A model generated the notes under the pieces. That model saw only the letters and a program-made list of their open reading frames with translations, searched no databases and had not been told where the DNA came from. From Cloeon dipterum (lineage: Eukaryota; Arthropoda; Insecta; Ephemeroptera; Baetidae): 64,000 nt of DNA. This document shows, one piece after another, positions 1 to 11,000 of this stretch. The position numbers were made by a program, and so were the translations under genes. The DNA lies in assembly GCF_949628265.1 (NCBI RefSeq), contig NC_088786.1:25565681-25629680 (forward strand), read 5' to 3'. Each line of letters opens with the position of its first letter. Within the stretch, counting starts at the first letter, position 1.

Positions 1-42
1 AGACGCTATTATTTAAAATTGATATTTCCACTTGTTTTACAG

Positions 43-3000
43 AAACTGCCAGAGTATGAAATCGTTGATTTTGCAAAGACCCAATTAACTCTGCCTGACA
101 AAATCGACCCTGCGGATGAAATGTCTTGGCAGCACTATCTGTACTCGAAGCTGGGAAACAAGAAGGAGCCAGAAGGCGAAATTGCTGGAACACCACCAAA
201 CCTGAGCGAAAAGACCAAAATTATTGACGAAGTGGTTGAGCGCATCGTGGCGATGGCCAAAGTACTCTACGGTCTGCACATGGTGAGTTTTCTAAAGAGC
301 ACTTATATAATTCTCCAAGCTATTCTCAGAGTGCCATTTTCCGCTCTTGGTCACAAATCACTCTCTTTCTCTGCTTGATTTTGGTTTATTTATAATTTGG
401 TTCTCTCTCAATTGGTATTCAGATCGACCACCCACAACAACAACAGAAAGGCGTCTATCGCTCTGTTGTTTCGATACAACGCAAACGAGCCGTCATTGCC
501 TGCTTCAGACAGGCAACACTCCATTCACTTCCCAGGTACAGGATGAGACCCAAAAACGTGTTTACTGATTTTGCTCTATTTGTCGTTTTCATAAACATGG
601 TGTTGTAGCAACTTTTGAAATATTTTGCCATTTCTAACCTGTGGTTCCCTCTCTTGCTTTTTGATGGCCTATAGCTCTGACTGACAGACTCTTGTTTTCT
701 AGATCTTGTGCTGCTGTGTAACAAAATATCTTTATAATTAACACAATAATGAACTCATTTATTACTGTGAAAAATTAAGACTTTTGGCACCCACTCACTA
801 ACACTCAGTTGATGATATGTGTCGTGCGCCTTGACACTAACCACTTAGGCAAAATAACCCAACTAATTGACGACAGGCGCAGAGACCACCCGCGCCCAAA
901 AAGAATTGCTGGAGGAGAGCGATTTCAGCCTACAGGAAACGGGCAGCGATAGCATGTCTGCGAACACAACCTCTGTATGCAATTCCCAGGTAGAGATTAC
1001 TAACAAATAACGTTAATACTGGCAGTACCAATCGACGTTTCTAGTGAAAAAATATGTATTAAATGTAACACTGTAATAGGCACCGGGCTATCAATTTCTT
1101 CCTGCGCTCATATCACGAGCTCTGGTTGGAGGATGAAAATGTTGGAACTGAAATTATGATCGAAGATTTGACAGTAAGACAGTTCTCACTCTGCGATGAG
1201 AATTCACGTAAATTGAAACATTTTAAAATTTCCTAGCAATCATTTGAAGATTCTGAGCTCAATAAGGGCGAGGAGGAAGAAGAGGGAAAACCAGATCCTC
1301 TGAACCAGTTGGTCACCAACTTCTGTAGAGGAGCTATGACTGAGCGAAGCGGCGCCCTGCAGGAAGATCCTCTTTATATGAGCTACGCCGAAATCATGGC
1401 CAAGTCCTGCGGCGAAGAGGAAGAGGAAGGTGGAGATGAGGGCGGCGAAGGAGAAGAGGGAGGAGCATCCATCCACGTAAGAGCGAATTAAGAGCGAACA
1501 ATTATTATTCCTCTACTAACAGTACTAATTTTAATTAAGAGGGCTATGGACAAACTAATGGTAACCCTAGCTTAAAAGTTATTTCACTTATTTGATCAGC
1601 GAGGCCTAATTCGAAAAAAATAATTACAGGAGCAAGAGATGGAAAAGCAAAAGCTGCTCTTCCACCAAGCGCGCCTCGCCAACCGAGGAGTGGCAGAGAT
1701 GGTGCTCCTTCACATTTCCGCCAGCAAAGGTCAGCAGAGCGAAATGGTGATGAAGACCCTGCAGCTGGGCATTTCAGTCCTACGAGGCGGTAATCTGGAC
1801 ATCCAGATGGTAAAAAGCCATTTAATTTAAATGCAGAAGGAGATATAACTAAAAATAACCAAATTCAGGGCATGCTGAACCATCTGAAGGAAAAGAAGGA
1901 CGTCGGCTTCTTCACTTCCATCGCCGGCTTGATGAACTCTTGCAGTGTGCTAGACTTGGATGCCTTTGAGCGAAACACAAAGGCCGAAGGACTGGGCTGT
2001 GGTGCCGACGGTGCCGCTGGTGAAAAGAACATGCACGACGCTGAATTCACCTGCGCCCTGTTCAGATTCATTCAGCTGACCTGCGAGGGTCACAACCTAG
2101 AGTGGCAGAACTACTTGAGGACGCAGGCCGGCAACACTACTACTGTCAACGTGGTTATTTGCACGGTCGATTATCTGCTGCGTCTGCAGGAGTCAATCAT
2201 GGACTTTTACTGGCACTACTCGAGCAAAGAGCTCATCGATCCGGCAGGAAAGGCAAACTTCTTCAAAGCCATCGGGGTCGCTAGTCAAGTTTTCAACACA
2301 CTGACTGAAGTTATTCAGGGTCCTTGCACACAGAACCAGCAGGCACTTGCTCATTCAAGGCAATGACAATTTATTGATAATTTTTTTATAATAAAATGGT
2401 TATCATGTGCATTTTAGATTGTGGGATGCTGTTGGTGGCTTCCTCTTCCTCTTTTCGCATATGCAAGATAAATTATCAAAGCATTCAAGTCAAGTGGACC
2501 TTCTCAAGGAACTGCTAAACTTGCAAAAAGACATGATTACAATGATGCTTTCCATGCTTGAAGGTTTGGATCCATTTTTAAAATCGTAAAACTAACTAAA
2601 ATGCAAATATTTAAAGGTAACGTTGTGAATGGTACCATTGGTAAACAGATGGTGGACACTTTAGTCGAAAGTGCGTCCAATGTTGAGGTAAGATCAAAGA
2701 GAAGATAAAGATACAGATGAATAACAACTGAACTTATTTATAGCTGATTTTGAAATACTTCGATATGTTCCTTAAACTGAAAGACCTGACTGAATCTGCC
2801 AGTTTCAAGGTAAAGATCAAGAGGAAAGTTTTTATTTTTTAACCAACCTTATCGTAATTTTAGGAAGTGGATTTGAACAAAGACGGATGGGTGTTCCCCA
2901 AAGACTTTAAGGAAAAAATGGAACAATCTAAAAACTACACAGAGTAAGCTTATTCAACTTGAGTTTTCCTGAACTAACAAATTTCAACGATTTTAGAGAG

Positions 3001-6000
3001 GAAATCAGTTTCCTTCTGGCCTGTTGCGAGACCAACCATGATGGAAAAATCGACTACGTTACCTTTACCGAGAGCTTCCATGAGCCTGCGACTGAAATCG
3101 GCTTTAACTTGGCTGTGCTGTTGACGAACCTTTCTGAACATATGCCAAACGAACCTCGGTAAAATTAAAATTTTATCTGAAATACCGGATAAGCACGCAG
3201 CTTATTTTAATAGTTTGGCACGATTCTTGGAGACTGCTGGCAGTGTACTTAACTATTTTGAGCCTTTCCTTGGAAGGATTGAAATTCTGGGTGGTAGCAA
3301 AAAAATCGAGCGTGTCTACTTTGAAATCAAAGACACAAATATCGAGCAATGGGAGAAACCCCAGATTAAGGTAAAATACCAAAACAGTGTAGTGTATTAA
3401 TGTTCCACCATCAAATTGCACTTTAGGAATCCAAACGTGCGTTCTTCTATTCCATTGTCACCGAAGGTGGTGATAAAGAAAAACTGGAGGCCTTTGTAAA
3501 CTTCTGCGAGGATGCCATCTTTGAAATGCAGCACGCAAGTGGGCTCATGTCCACTGACGAATCTGGAGGCGCAGGAAAGTCACGTGAAACCTCCTACAGC
3601 TACCTTTCTGAAGAGGACGAAGAAAAGTAGCTCTTGATTAAATGTTAAATAATCTGAACTGATCAAATTATTATTATTTGCAGGCAAGCAAGTCCTCTCC
3701 AGAAGGGCGTTCAGTCCGCAAAGGGTGCTATCCACACTTGTCTTGCCATGCTGTCGCCTGCCAATTTGAAACTTAAGTTGGCCGAAATTCAGCAAATGAG
3801 TGGCCCTGAACTTGTGGTTGGCTTCTTCAAGATGTTCTTCTATATATTCTACTACTTCGGATTTGGCGTTGCGACTATTATTAAGTAAACTTTCAAGTCA
3901 CCGCAGTCAAAATGAAATTTTTAAAATATACTCTAATCAGGTACTTTACTGGCATGCTAATGTCATTGATGCGAGGACCACAGGTCGAGGAACCAGTTGC
4001 AGAAGTTAAGGAGGAAGAAAAGATCGGTATGAGAAGACACGCGCTGCCAGCACCTGCGGTTCCAGCGGCAGAAGAACCACCACCTGGTCAACTTGCACTT
4101 CCGGAAGCTCAGAAGGATGCTGCGTAAGGATTAAATTTTAACTTTTAGGCGCATTTAAAAGAATGTCGAAAATACAGGGATGGAGGCGAAGGAGATGCCG
4201 CTGCTCCAAAGGCAGCTGCGGAGGGACAAGGCGAGGCCCCTGTCGGAGAAGGAGGCGAAGAGCTCAAGGCGGAAGGTGGTGAAGGCGGCGCTATTTCAAT
4301 TTCTGACCTCCTAGGGTATTTTGAAATATATTTGGTTAATTCCTCTGAGATTTATAAAATTTGTTTAGCGGAGAGCAAGCCAAGCTGGCGGCCGCTGCAG
4401 CAGCAGACGCAGCTGCCCAACAACAGGCAGCAATGGCAGCTATCGAAGCCGAGCATAAGCAGGAAACTGTCAAAGAAACTTCTCCTGTCTCGCAGGTAAA
4501 GGCCAATTAGTGAAAATAAATATCGCAATACAAATTCTAAACTGCATTAGATCAACTTTGGCGAGTACACCAAGCGCTTCGTTAGCTACCTGGCCAGGAA
4601 CTTCTACACCATGAAATACGTTGCTCTCGTTTTGGCGTTCAGCATCAACTTCATGCTTCTCTTCTACAAGGTATAACCACAAAAATAAGATCGACATCCC
4701 GCTAGAGTAATTCAAAATTGAACTGATTTATTAAAAAAATGAGTACGCAACCTGCTAGACGCTCATGTGGCGCCGGTTGCATAACTGCTGAGTACCCAGG
4801 CGATTACGCTATCCTCTTTATAGGTGACGACTCTGGGCGAAGATGATGAAGACGACGACGGTGGAGCTTCTCAACAGATGGACGACCTGCTTGATGAATT
4901 GTCAGGCGAGGCGGTGAATTCGACTGAGGGTCTTGACGATGGCGACGACGAGGACGAAGAAGACCCGATTGAATTGGTGCATGTGGATGAGGACTTCTTC
5001 TACATGGAACATGTGCTGCGTCTGATGGCCTTCATTCACTCCATGGTTTCTTTGGCGATGCTCATTGCATACTACCACCTCAAGGCACGAGCAAAAAATG
5101 AAAGCCTTACTTTTCATAACTAACTTCTGTTCTAACAGGTTCCTCTGGCCATCTTCAAGCGCGAAAAGGAAATTGCTCGACGACTTGAATTTGACGGATT
5201 GTACATTGCTGAACAGCCCGAGGACGATGACATCAAATCACACTGGGACAAGCTCGTCATTTCAGCAAAGTAATAACGATTTTTAAAAGGAAATGTGTCA
5301 TTAACAAGAATATTAGGTCGTTCCCTGTCAACTATTGGGATAAGTTTGTTAAGAAGAAGGTGCGCACAAAGTACAGCGAGACATACGATTTTGACGCCAT
5401 TAGCAACATGCTTGGAATGGAAAAGACCTCGTTTACTGCGGCTGATGAAGAAAAGCCAACTGGAATTCTTAACATGTAATACTTGGTGTGAGGAAAGGTT
5501 CAATCACTAAAATACCGTATCACTAGGATTCTCAATATTGACTGGCGCTACCAGGTTTGGAAAGCGGGAGTCACCATCACAGATAACGTATGACAAAATA
5601 AAAAACCTTTGCTAACACAATGAAAAACTATTTGCAACCCTCTAGGCTTTCCTGTACAGCTTGTGGTACTTCACCTTCTCTATTCTCGGCAACTTCAACA
5701 ATTTCTTCTTTGCTGCCCACTTGCTTGACGTGGCTGTTGGTTTTAAGACTCTGAGGACAATTCTGCAGTCAGTAACGCACAACGGAAAACAGGTAAGGTA
5801 CCAAATTTTAATTCCTCTAACAAGTGACCACCAAATTTAAAACAGCTCGTCCTTACTGTCATGCTGCTGACGATCATTGTGTACATTTACACCGTCATCG
5901 CGTTCAACTTCTTCCGCAAATTCTACATCCAAGATGAGGATGACGTGGTGGACAAAAAATGCCACGACATGGCTACTGTGAGCTACTGATTGAGTTTTCC

Positions 6001-6634
6001 TACCCCAACTTAAAAATAAATTATTTTTCAGTGCTTCGTCTTCCACTTGTACAAAGGAGTTCGAGCTGGTGGCGGCATTGGTGATGAAATCGGATCTCCC
6101 GATGGCGACGAGTACGAGGTTTATCGCATCCTTTTCGACATCACTTTCTTCTTCTTCGTCATTGTCATCCTGCTGGCTATCATTCAGGGTATAGCTGTTT
6201 CCCGTGAAAAATTTAAGTTATCTAATCTAAGTTAACCCCCTCCCTGTCACAGGTTTGATCATTGACGCCTTTGGTGAGCTCCGTGACCAGCTTGAGAGCG
6301 TGAAGGAGGACATGGAGTCCAACTGCTTCATCTGCGGCATAGGGAAAGACTACTTTGATAAAGTACCGCACGGATTCGACACCCACGTTGCTCAAGAGCA
6401 TAATCTAGCAAATTACATGTGAGACGACCTTCCGAATTTTAACACTATATTTAATTGAAATTCCCCTCTTCCAGGTTCTTCCTGATGCACTTGATCAACA
6501 AACCAGACACTGAGTACACAGGTCAGGAGACATACGTGTGGAACATGTACCAACAAAGGTGCTGGGACTTCTTCCCAGTTGGTGACTGCTTCAGGAAGCA
6601 GTATGAGGACGAGTTGGGCGGAGGCGGAGGATAA
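43..6634 (+). CDS. RyR: Ryanodine receptor, C-terminal 1460 codons (5' partial)
   Basis: Calcium-release channel of the sarco/endoplasmic reticulum; only the 3' part is in the window. Exons read: 43-282, 423-535, 1080-1173, 1237-1476, 1630-1809, 1869-2359, 2418-2563, 2617-2687, 2744-2809, 2864-2943, 2997-3158, 3214-3370, 3427-3626, 3684-3884, 3941-4123, 4178-4315, 4369-4495, 4551-4670, 4824-5084, 5139-5269, 5317-5475, 5527-5587, 5646-5792, 5846-5977, 6032-6188, 6253-6418, 6475-6634. They sum to 4383 nt, in frame. Family blocks seen include [16 protein letters not shown], two EF-hand-like segments (DLNKDGW near 2870 and TNHDGKIDY near 3040), acidic low-complexity linkers (1390-1470, 4180-4310, 4840-4970), several hydrophobic membrane segments (4615-6190), the selectivity filter [12 protein letters not shown] (from 6059) and the conserved C-terminus [14 protein letters not shown]. 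Two introns start with GC. Family identity is certain; exon ends rest on conceptual splicing. Confidence 0.97.
877..989 (+). other. Orphan coding-like exon inside RyR, phase-incompatible
   Basis: Between RyR exons 423-535 and 1080-1173 lies a block with AG at 875-876 (and 881-882) and GT at 990-991. The frame starting at 885 gives a protein-like stretch beginning [13 protein letters not shown] and ending TSVCNSQ. Its ends do not fit the flanking exons: it needs one leftover base upstream and ends on a full codon, whereas its neighbours need two bases and one base. In the neighbours' frame it hits a stop codon. It may be a decayed cassette, an alternative end, or part of an exon set that includes an unseen micro-exon. 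Confidence 0.35.
2360..2417 (+). other. GC-AG intron in RyR (58 nt)
   Basis: The conserved block ...[12 protein letters not shown]... can only be joined if the upstream exon ends at 2359, where the donor reads GCAATG instead of GT. The acceptor is TTTTAG before 2418. No GT donor nearby preserves the reading frame. Confidence 0.85.
5085..5138 (+). other. Second GC-AG intron in RyR (54 nt)
   Basis: The conserved block AYYHLK|VPLAIFK is split here. The donor after the lysine codon reads GCACGA and the acceptor is AACAG before 5139. Read-through meets a stop codon after 12 codons, so removal is required. GCACGA is a weaker match to the usual GC-donor context than the first case. Confidence 0.8.
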
Positions 6635-7367
6635 TTGATGGGCCCAGCAGAACTCAAGTCACCTTGTGTTTTTGTATAAATTTCTCAAATCAAATGTTCT
6701 GATTGAAAACATGTTTTCCTTGTAATGTTTAATCCTTAGAGTACTTCCCGTCCATCTCGAGTGGCTCTTGAACCTATCTAATTAGGTATTTGTTTACTTG
6801 TTAAGTATATCACGTTTGATATAAAAGCGACTTCAAAAGCAGTGCAGGAAATGGTTGCTGGTTTTCTTGTGCTTCTTGATAATAAATTAACAAGCCTTTT
6901 AACCCATGACTTTTTTCATACACGTTCCCTAAAGATTGGCATGCATAAACACTAAAAAGGGCTGTACTTACAACATTTCCTGCTTCACAGTCACTGACCA
7001 GAAGTGCAAATTCAACCTTTAAAAATTTAATTAGCATGGCTTTTTAAGTAAAGGCTGATAAATTTAAATGAGACAATCTGTGTTCAAGATTTAGCAAGTA
7101 GTCAGTTGTTTGTATTTAAGGTATAATGATACATATATGTAATGAGGCTTTAGAAGTAGAAACAAAAAGAAACGCAATCCTTGAAATTGAAATGAACAAA
7201 CTTATTATGCTATTATGATCAACATACACATGAAAGTGGAATCATGATAAAACTAGTCTTGGAGACAATACCACAACTACGCACATATAAAAATATTTAA
7301 AGCCACACCATGGCGGGGAAAATTGTGTGGAATTATGATAAAATTAAATTAGTAACACACACTGCTC
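6635..7367. other. Convergent 3' flank of RyR and H2A.X
   Basis: This stretch holds the RyR 3' UTR and, from the other side, the H2A.X 3' UTR. An AATAAA for RyR lies at 6881-6886, about 250 nt after the stop. ATTAAA on the minus strand at 7026-7031 could serve H2A.X. I see no coding region. The sequence is AT-rich. Confidence 0.7.
6881..6886 (+). terminator. Poly(A) signal AATAAA for RyR
   Basis: Canonical hexamer on the plus strand, the first AATAAA after the RyR stop codon at 6632-6634. Confidence 0.6.
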
Positions 7368-8186
7368 TTAGAAGTCCTGAGATGCCTGTTTTCCTCCAAC
7401 CTTGCCAGTGCCTGGCCCTGTGGTGGTCTTCTTGGGCAACAGCACTGCCTGAATGTTTGGCAGGACACCACCTTGAGCAATGGTTACACCAGAGAGCAGC
7501 TTGTTCAGTTCCTCGTCGTTTCTAATAGCCAACTGCAAGTGTCGTGGAATGATCCTGAAACAATCGCGAAAATTACATTATTTCATAGAGTTTTAGAGAA
7601 ACACAGAGTTAAAATAAAAGATTTAATAGGAGTCAAAGATTGTTAGAAATTTGATATATTTCTGTGCGCTGAGGTAGCAAAATTGTTGGTACATATATAT
7701 GTCGAAAATTCTGAAAACGCACCTGCTCTTCTTGTTGTCACGCGCGGCATTTCCTGCCAACTCAAGCACTTCAGCCGCCAAATATTCCATGACTGCAGCC
7801 AGGTATACTGGTGCGCCTGCACCAACACGTTCAGCATAGTTGCCCTTGCGGAGCAACCTGTGGATTCTGCCGACTGGGAACTGCAGGCCAGCACGGCTAG
7901 AGCGGGTCTTTCCCTTTGAGCGAGCTTTTCCTAAATTGAATAGAGTAGAAATGAGGATTAATTGTTATGTATAATTATAATTAATGAGTGTGTGCAGTGC
8001 ATGTTAATAAAAATGATTTTCCATACGTTTGAGTCATGCGGTATCATAGGAACAAGAACATAATGTCAAAAAAATTGCTATTAAAAGTTATATTAATTAT
8101 GTGAATATGTACATACGCACAAAATAATTTCTTCCAAGGATTCGAATGAATCAAAATTACTCACCTCCTTTACCACGTCCAGACAT
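7368..8186 (-). CDS. Histone H2A.X-type variant with SQDF tail
   Basis: Core histone H2A of 138 aa in three exons: 8165-8186, 7723-7930 and 7368-7554 (417 nt, in frame). The N-terminus [15 protein letters not shown], the core [21 protein letters not shown] and the acidic-patch helix [19 protein letters not shown] are canonical H2A, not H2A.Z. The C-terminus extends past the usual KKT region through a Gly/Lys-rich linker to SQDF at the very end. This matches the SQ(E/D)-hydrophobic motif that ATM/ATR-type kinases phosphorylate at double-strand breaks. Introns and probable polyadenylation mark it as a replication-independent variant; I saw no histone 3' stem-loop. In Drosophila this role belongs to H2Av, so the gene differs from the fly arrangement. 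It sits in tandem with RpL27A on the same strand. Confidence 0.95.
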
Positions 8187-8793
8187 GATTGATAAGGGCA
8201 GAAAAGTGAAAATGCAAGGCAATTAAGAGAAACGAAGTGCCTGTGACGAACGATGAACAATGCAGTCTTAACAGAAAACGGAGAGTTGAAATTTTAACGG
8301 AGCGAAGAAAGGCGGGAAGATTAACCAATGAGAGAACAGCTGCGGACTGCGCCGACTGCGGTTTAACGTTGACACTCGAGCGCCGATCAAGGAGGTTATG
8401 CTCAATCACCTTTATCGAAGATGTTAAACCCCCTTCTTACAGAGTAGTTGAAGTTTACAACCGAATTTTAATAGAGAAGTCGAATTTGTATTTAATTGGA
8501 GCATGGAGCTTTAGATGATCATCCGCACTCACTAGATCAGTACTTTAAATTAATAAATTTCTTCATAAAAACTTCAGCTAAATTTGTTACCAATTGTAAC
8601 TAATTTCCTGCATTGCTGATGAGAATTATGTTACCACTATTACCAGTTTAACAGACATTATTGCACATTTGAAAACTAGTTATTTAGTTAAAATTATTTC
8701 AAGTGGATTTACAGTGGTGATTAACAAAAAATGTTTTGTTTCATTTGGTAGCGTAAAAGATAGACACTATATTTACGGAACTTAATTCCAATT
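8187..8793 (-). promoter_or_regulatory. H2A.X upstream region with E2F-like and CCAAT motifs
   Basis: This is the spacer between the H2A.X start codon and the RpL27A 3' end. About 125-145 nt upstream of the start codon are GGCGGGAA (8311-8318; TTCCCGCC on the coding strand), which matches the E2F core, and CCAAT (8325-8329). Spacing and pairing fit a cell-cycle-influenced promoter, but this is inferred from motifs only. A 93-aa plus-strand open frame here looks accidental. Confidence 0.4.
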
Positions 8794-8799
8794 TTTAAT
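8794..8799 (-). terminator. Poly(A) signal ATTAAA for RpL27A
   Basis: ATTAAA on the minus strand lies 23 nt past the RpL27A stop codon. A very short 3' UTR is typical of ribosomal protein genes. Confidence 0.5.
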
Positions 8800-8821
8800 G
8801 CATACAAATATTCGTGACACA

Positions 8822-10451
8822 TTACGCCTGAAGGACACAGCATCCACCCACAGATTTAATTTTTTCTTCAGCCACTTTGGAGAAGAACTTGGCTCTGACA
8901 ATAACAGGCTGCTTGGGGAGACGGCCCTTGCCCAAAACCTTGTAGTAGCCCTGCAATAATTAGTTTATTAGACATGTTGGCACAATTCAGATATCAATTC
9001 AACTTACAGCTCCAACAACATCAATAACTGGTGCCTTGTTGTTTTTGCTGTCCTTGTATGCCAACCTGGTGTCTTCACTGACAAGTGTCCACAGCTTGTC
9101 CAGATTGATTGCGGGGCAGAACTTCTGGTTCTTCCTCTCGTGGAAGTTTCTCATACCAACCTAAAGAAACACATAACGTTAAAATGAAAATATTTAAATT
9201 CATGTTTAAACTGTGAACATAAAGATGAAAGAGGTTTTTTGAGGAAAATAAACTTATCACACAATTTAACTGCTGAGATACATTTTTGAAGTGTAGGTGC
9301 TAATTTATCTCATTTTAAATAACTTCACGAAACATCGACCATAAATAATTGTCTTCAGAGAAGTTCATGCAAAGATTGACAATGATTGGTGAATATAGAT
9401 AACTTCACATTATAAATTATTAAGAATCAGTTAAACATTGGAGAAAATTTCACTAAAAAAGTTGCTCTGACGCATACACGCCAAAGATCCACCATTTTTT
9501 GGGGGAAGTTTATGATATTTTACGCCGTATACTTATGGACTCGCTTGAAACTACCGCTCACCACATAACACATAATTATATCTTTTGGAGTATGATGTTC
9601 AAGCTCTTTCAAGATATTGAACTATGGAAGTCATCTTTTTAATTTATAATGATGTACGATTTGCCTAACATCTCACCCCCACAATGTACTCCCCTTAACA
9701 TAACAACAAACTGTTCATTCTCAAGTGCGAGTCTCCAAATGTACCGCAATTCGCATGCAAGTGAAGGCTTAACGCTAAATTCAATACAAACCTTTCCAAA
9801 GTATCCAGGATGGTACTTGTCGTAGTTGATTCTGTGGTGATGCATGCCACCAGCATTACCACGACCACCAGGATGCTTCCTGTGCTTGCCGATACGGCCG
9901 TGACCGTGGCTGACATGGCCACGCAACTTTCTAGTCTTCTTCTTTTGTGTGGACTGGAAAGGTTTAATTTGCGAATTAAAACGTGCGTTTCATTGCCTGC
10001 TTAATTAATTAAATATCCACTAACATTAACATCTCTTATGTATGGTATTCAACCCAACATAACAAAGCCGGAGGTCTTATGTTTACATACAACTCAGTTA
10101 TTAACTAGAACTATTAAAGGAATATTTTTTTAAATAAAATTTAAATTTGTTTTTCTATATTTGAATAATAAATCTCATAATTTTATGTCAACTGGTCACA
10201 TTCAATCAAGAACTTTGTTGTACAGTTTATTTAATGTGGCATGTTGACTAAAGTGCTGGACATGTGTGAACGTGTCGGCGCATGCCGATTTTTAAAGAAA
10301 TGTACACTAATGATGTAGGTGGAAGAGAATTATTTATAACATTGCAAAGTTCAATCACTTAGATCGAAAATCTGTATAATTAATGTGCGTTAACAACAAT
10401 TTCTACGTCGATGTTAGCGAATATAAAATATAGTCTATAAATGCTTACCAT
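8822..10451 (-). CDS. RpL27A: 60S ribosomal protein L27A (uL15)
   Basis: Protein of the large ribosomal subunit, 148 aa. Exons: 10449-10451, 9792-9953, 9008-9160 and 8822-8950 (447 nt, in frame). The first coding exon contributes only the initiator ATG, and the donor GTAAGC follows it directly. The protein carries the family signature [20 protein letters not shown], then [33 protein letters not shown], the LDKLWTLVS helix, and the C-terminal block [18 protein letters not shown]. It ends [10 protein letters not shown]. Its length matches animal orthologues. The gene is head to head with asp, about 550 bp apart. The long introns of ribosomal protein genes often host snoRNAs; I looked for C/D boxes in introns 1 and 2 and could not support one. 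Confidence 0.97.
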
Positions 10452-11000
10452 GGTGTTCCTCTACGATTAGAATGAAGAACACTGAGTTCAGAGATACGCC
10501 ACTGGCACGCCTGGCACTAGCAGCACTGGTTTCCAAAGAGGCTCGGAAGTTAAATAGTAGCTCCGCCTTTGAAAATAAGCTGGCCAATCGTGGAAGCTAC
10601 GTGAATATTTACTAAACTCAAAGTAAATCGGCGCCTTTTTATAAAAATGTGACAGTTCTCTCTGCTCTGCTGCCTGTCTTACAATCAGTTACCTGTGTGA
10701 TACTTCCAAACTTCTAAATCAACGGCATAATATCGGACTCTCCGCAACCCATAATATCATTGAGGTTTGCCTACATCAGCCTGCATGAAGTGTAGTGTGT
10801 ATGTGTTTTATGTAGTTACATTATTCGAATAATTTAGCGTGAAATAATTCGAATTCCTCTCTATGTTATGCAGATCTGCCTGGAGCTGTTAAGAAACCAC
10901 TAATACTGTCATCTGTGTTATAAGTGTATCATACATATCATGGCCTAAACATGATTTAAATTTTCAATTCAACGGTCAGTCCACCAATTAACGGAAAACC
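10452..11000. promoter_or_regulatory. Shared intergenic promoter region of RpL27A and asp
   Basis: 549 bp separate the divergent start codons. On the minus strand a pyrimidine tract CCTCTTT (complement of 10535-10541) could be a TOP-like RpL27A start, giving a 5' UTR of about 90 nt. On the plus strand TATAAAAA (10640-10647) could serve asp. A CCAAT box lies near 10584, and a 14-bp perfect palindrome built on TTCGAA at 10820-10833 is followed by AATTCGAATT at 10846-10855. All assignments are inferences from motifs. Confidence 0.35.

Noticed and set aside
7200..7368. Search for a replication-type histone 3' stem-loop after H2A.X
   Set aside because: No such stem-loop was seen; the gene appears to be polyadenylated instead.
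8237..8518. 93-aa plus-strand frame upstream of H2A.X
   Set aside because: Overlaps the promoter, with no family resemblance and no poly(A) or splice support.
9161..10448. snoRNA hosted in RpL27A introns
   Set aside because: No convincing pair of C and D boxes with a terminal stem could be found by eye.
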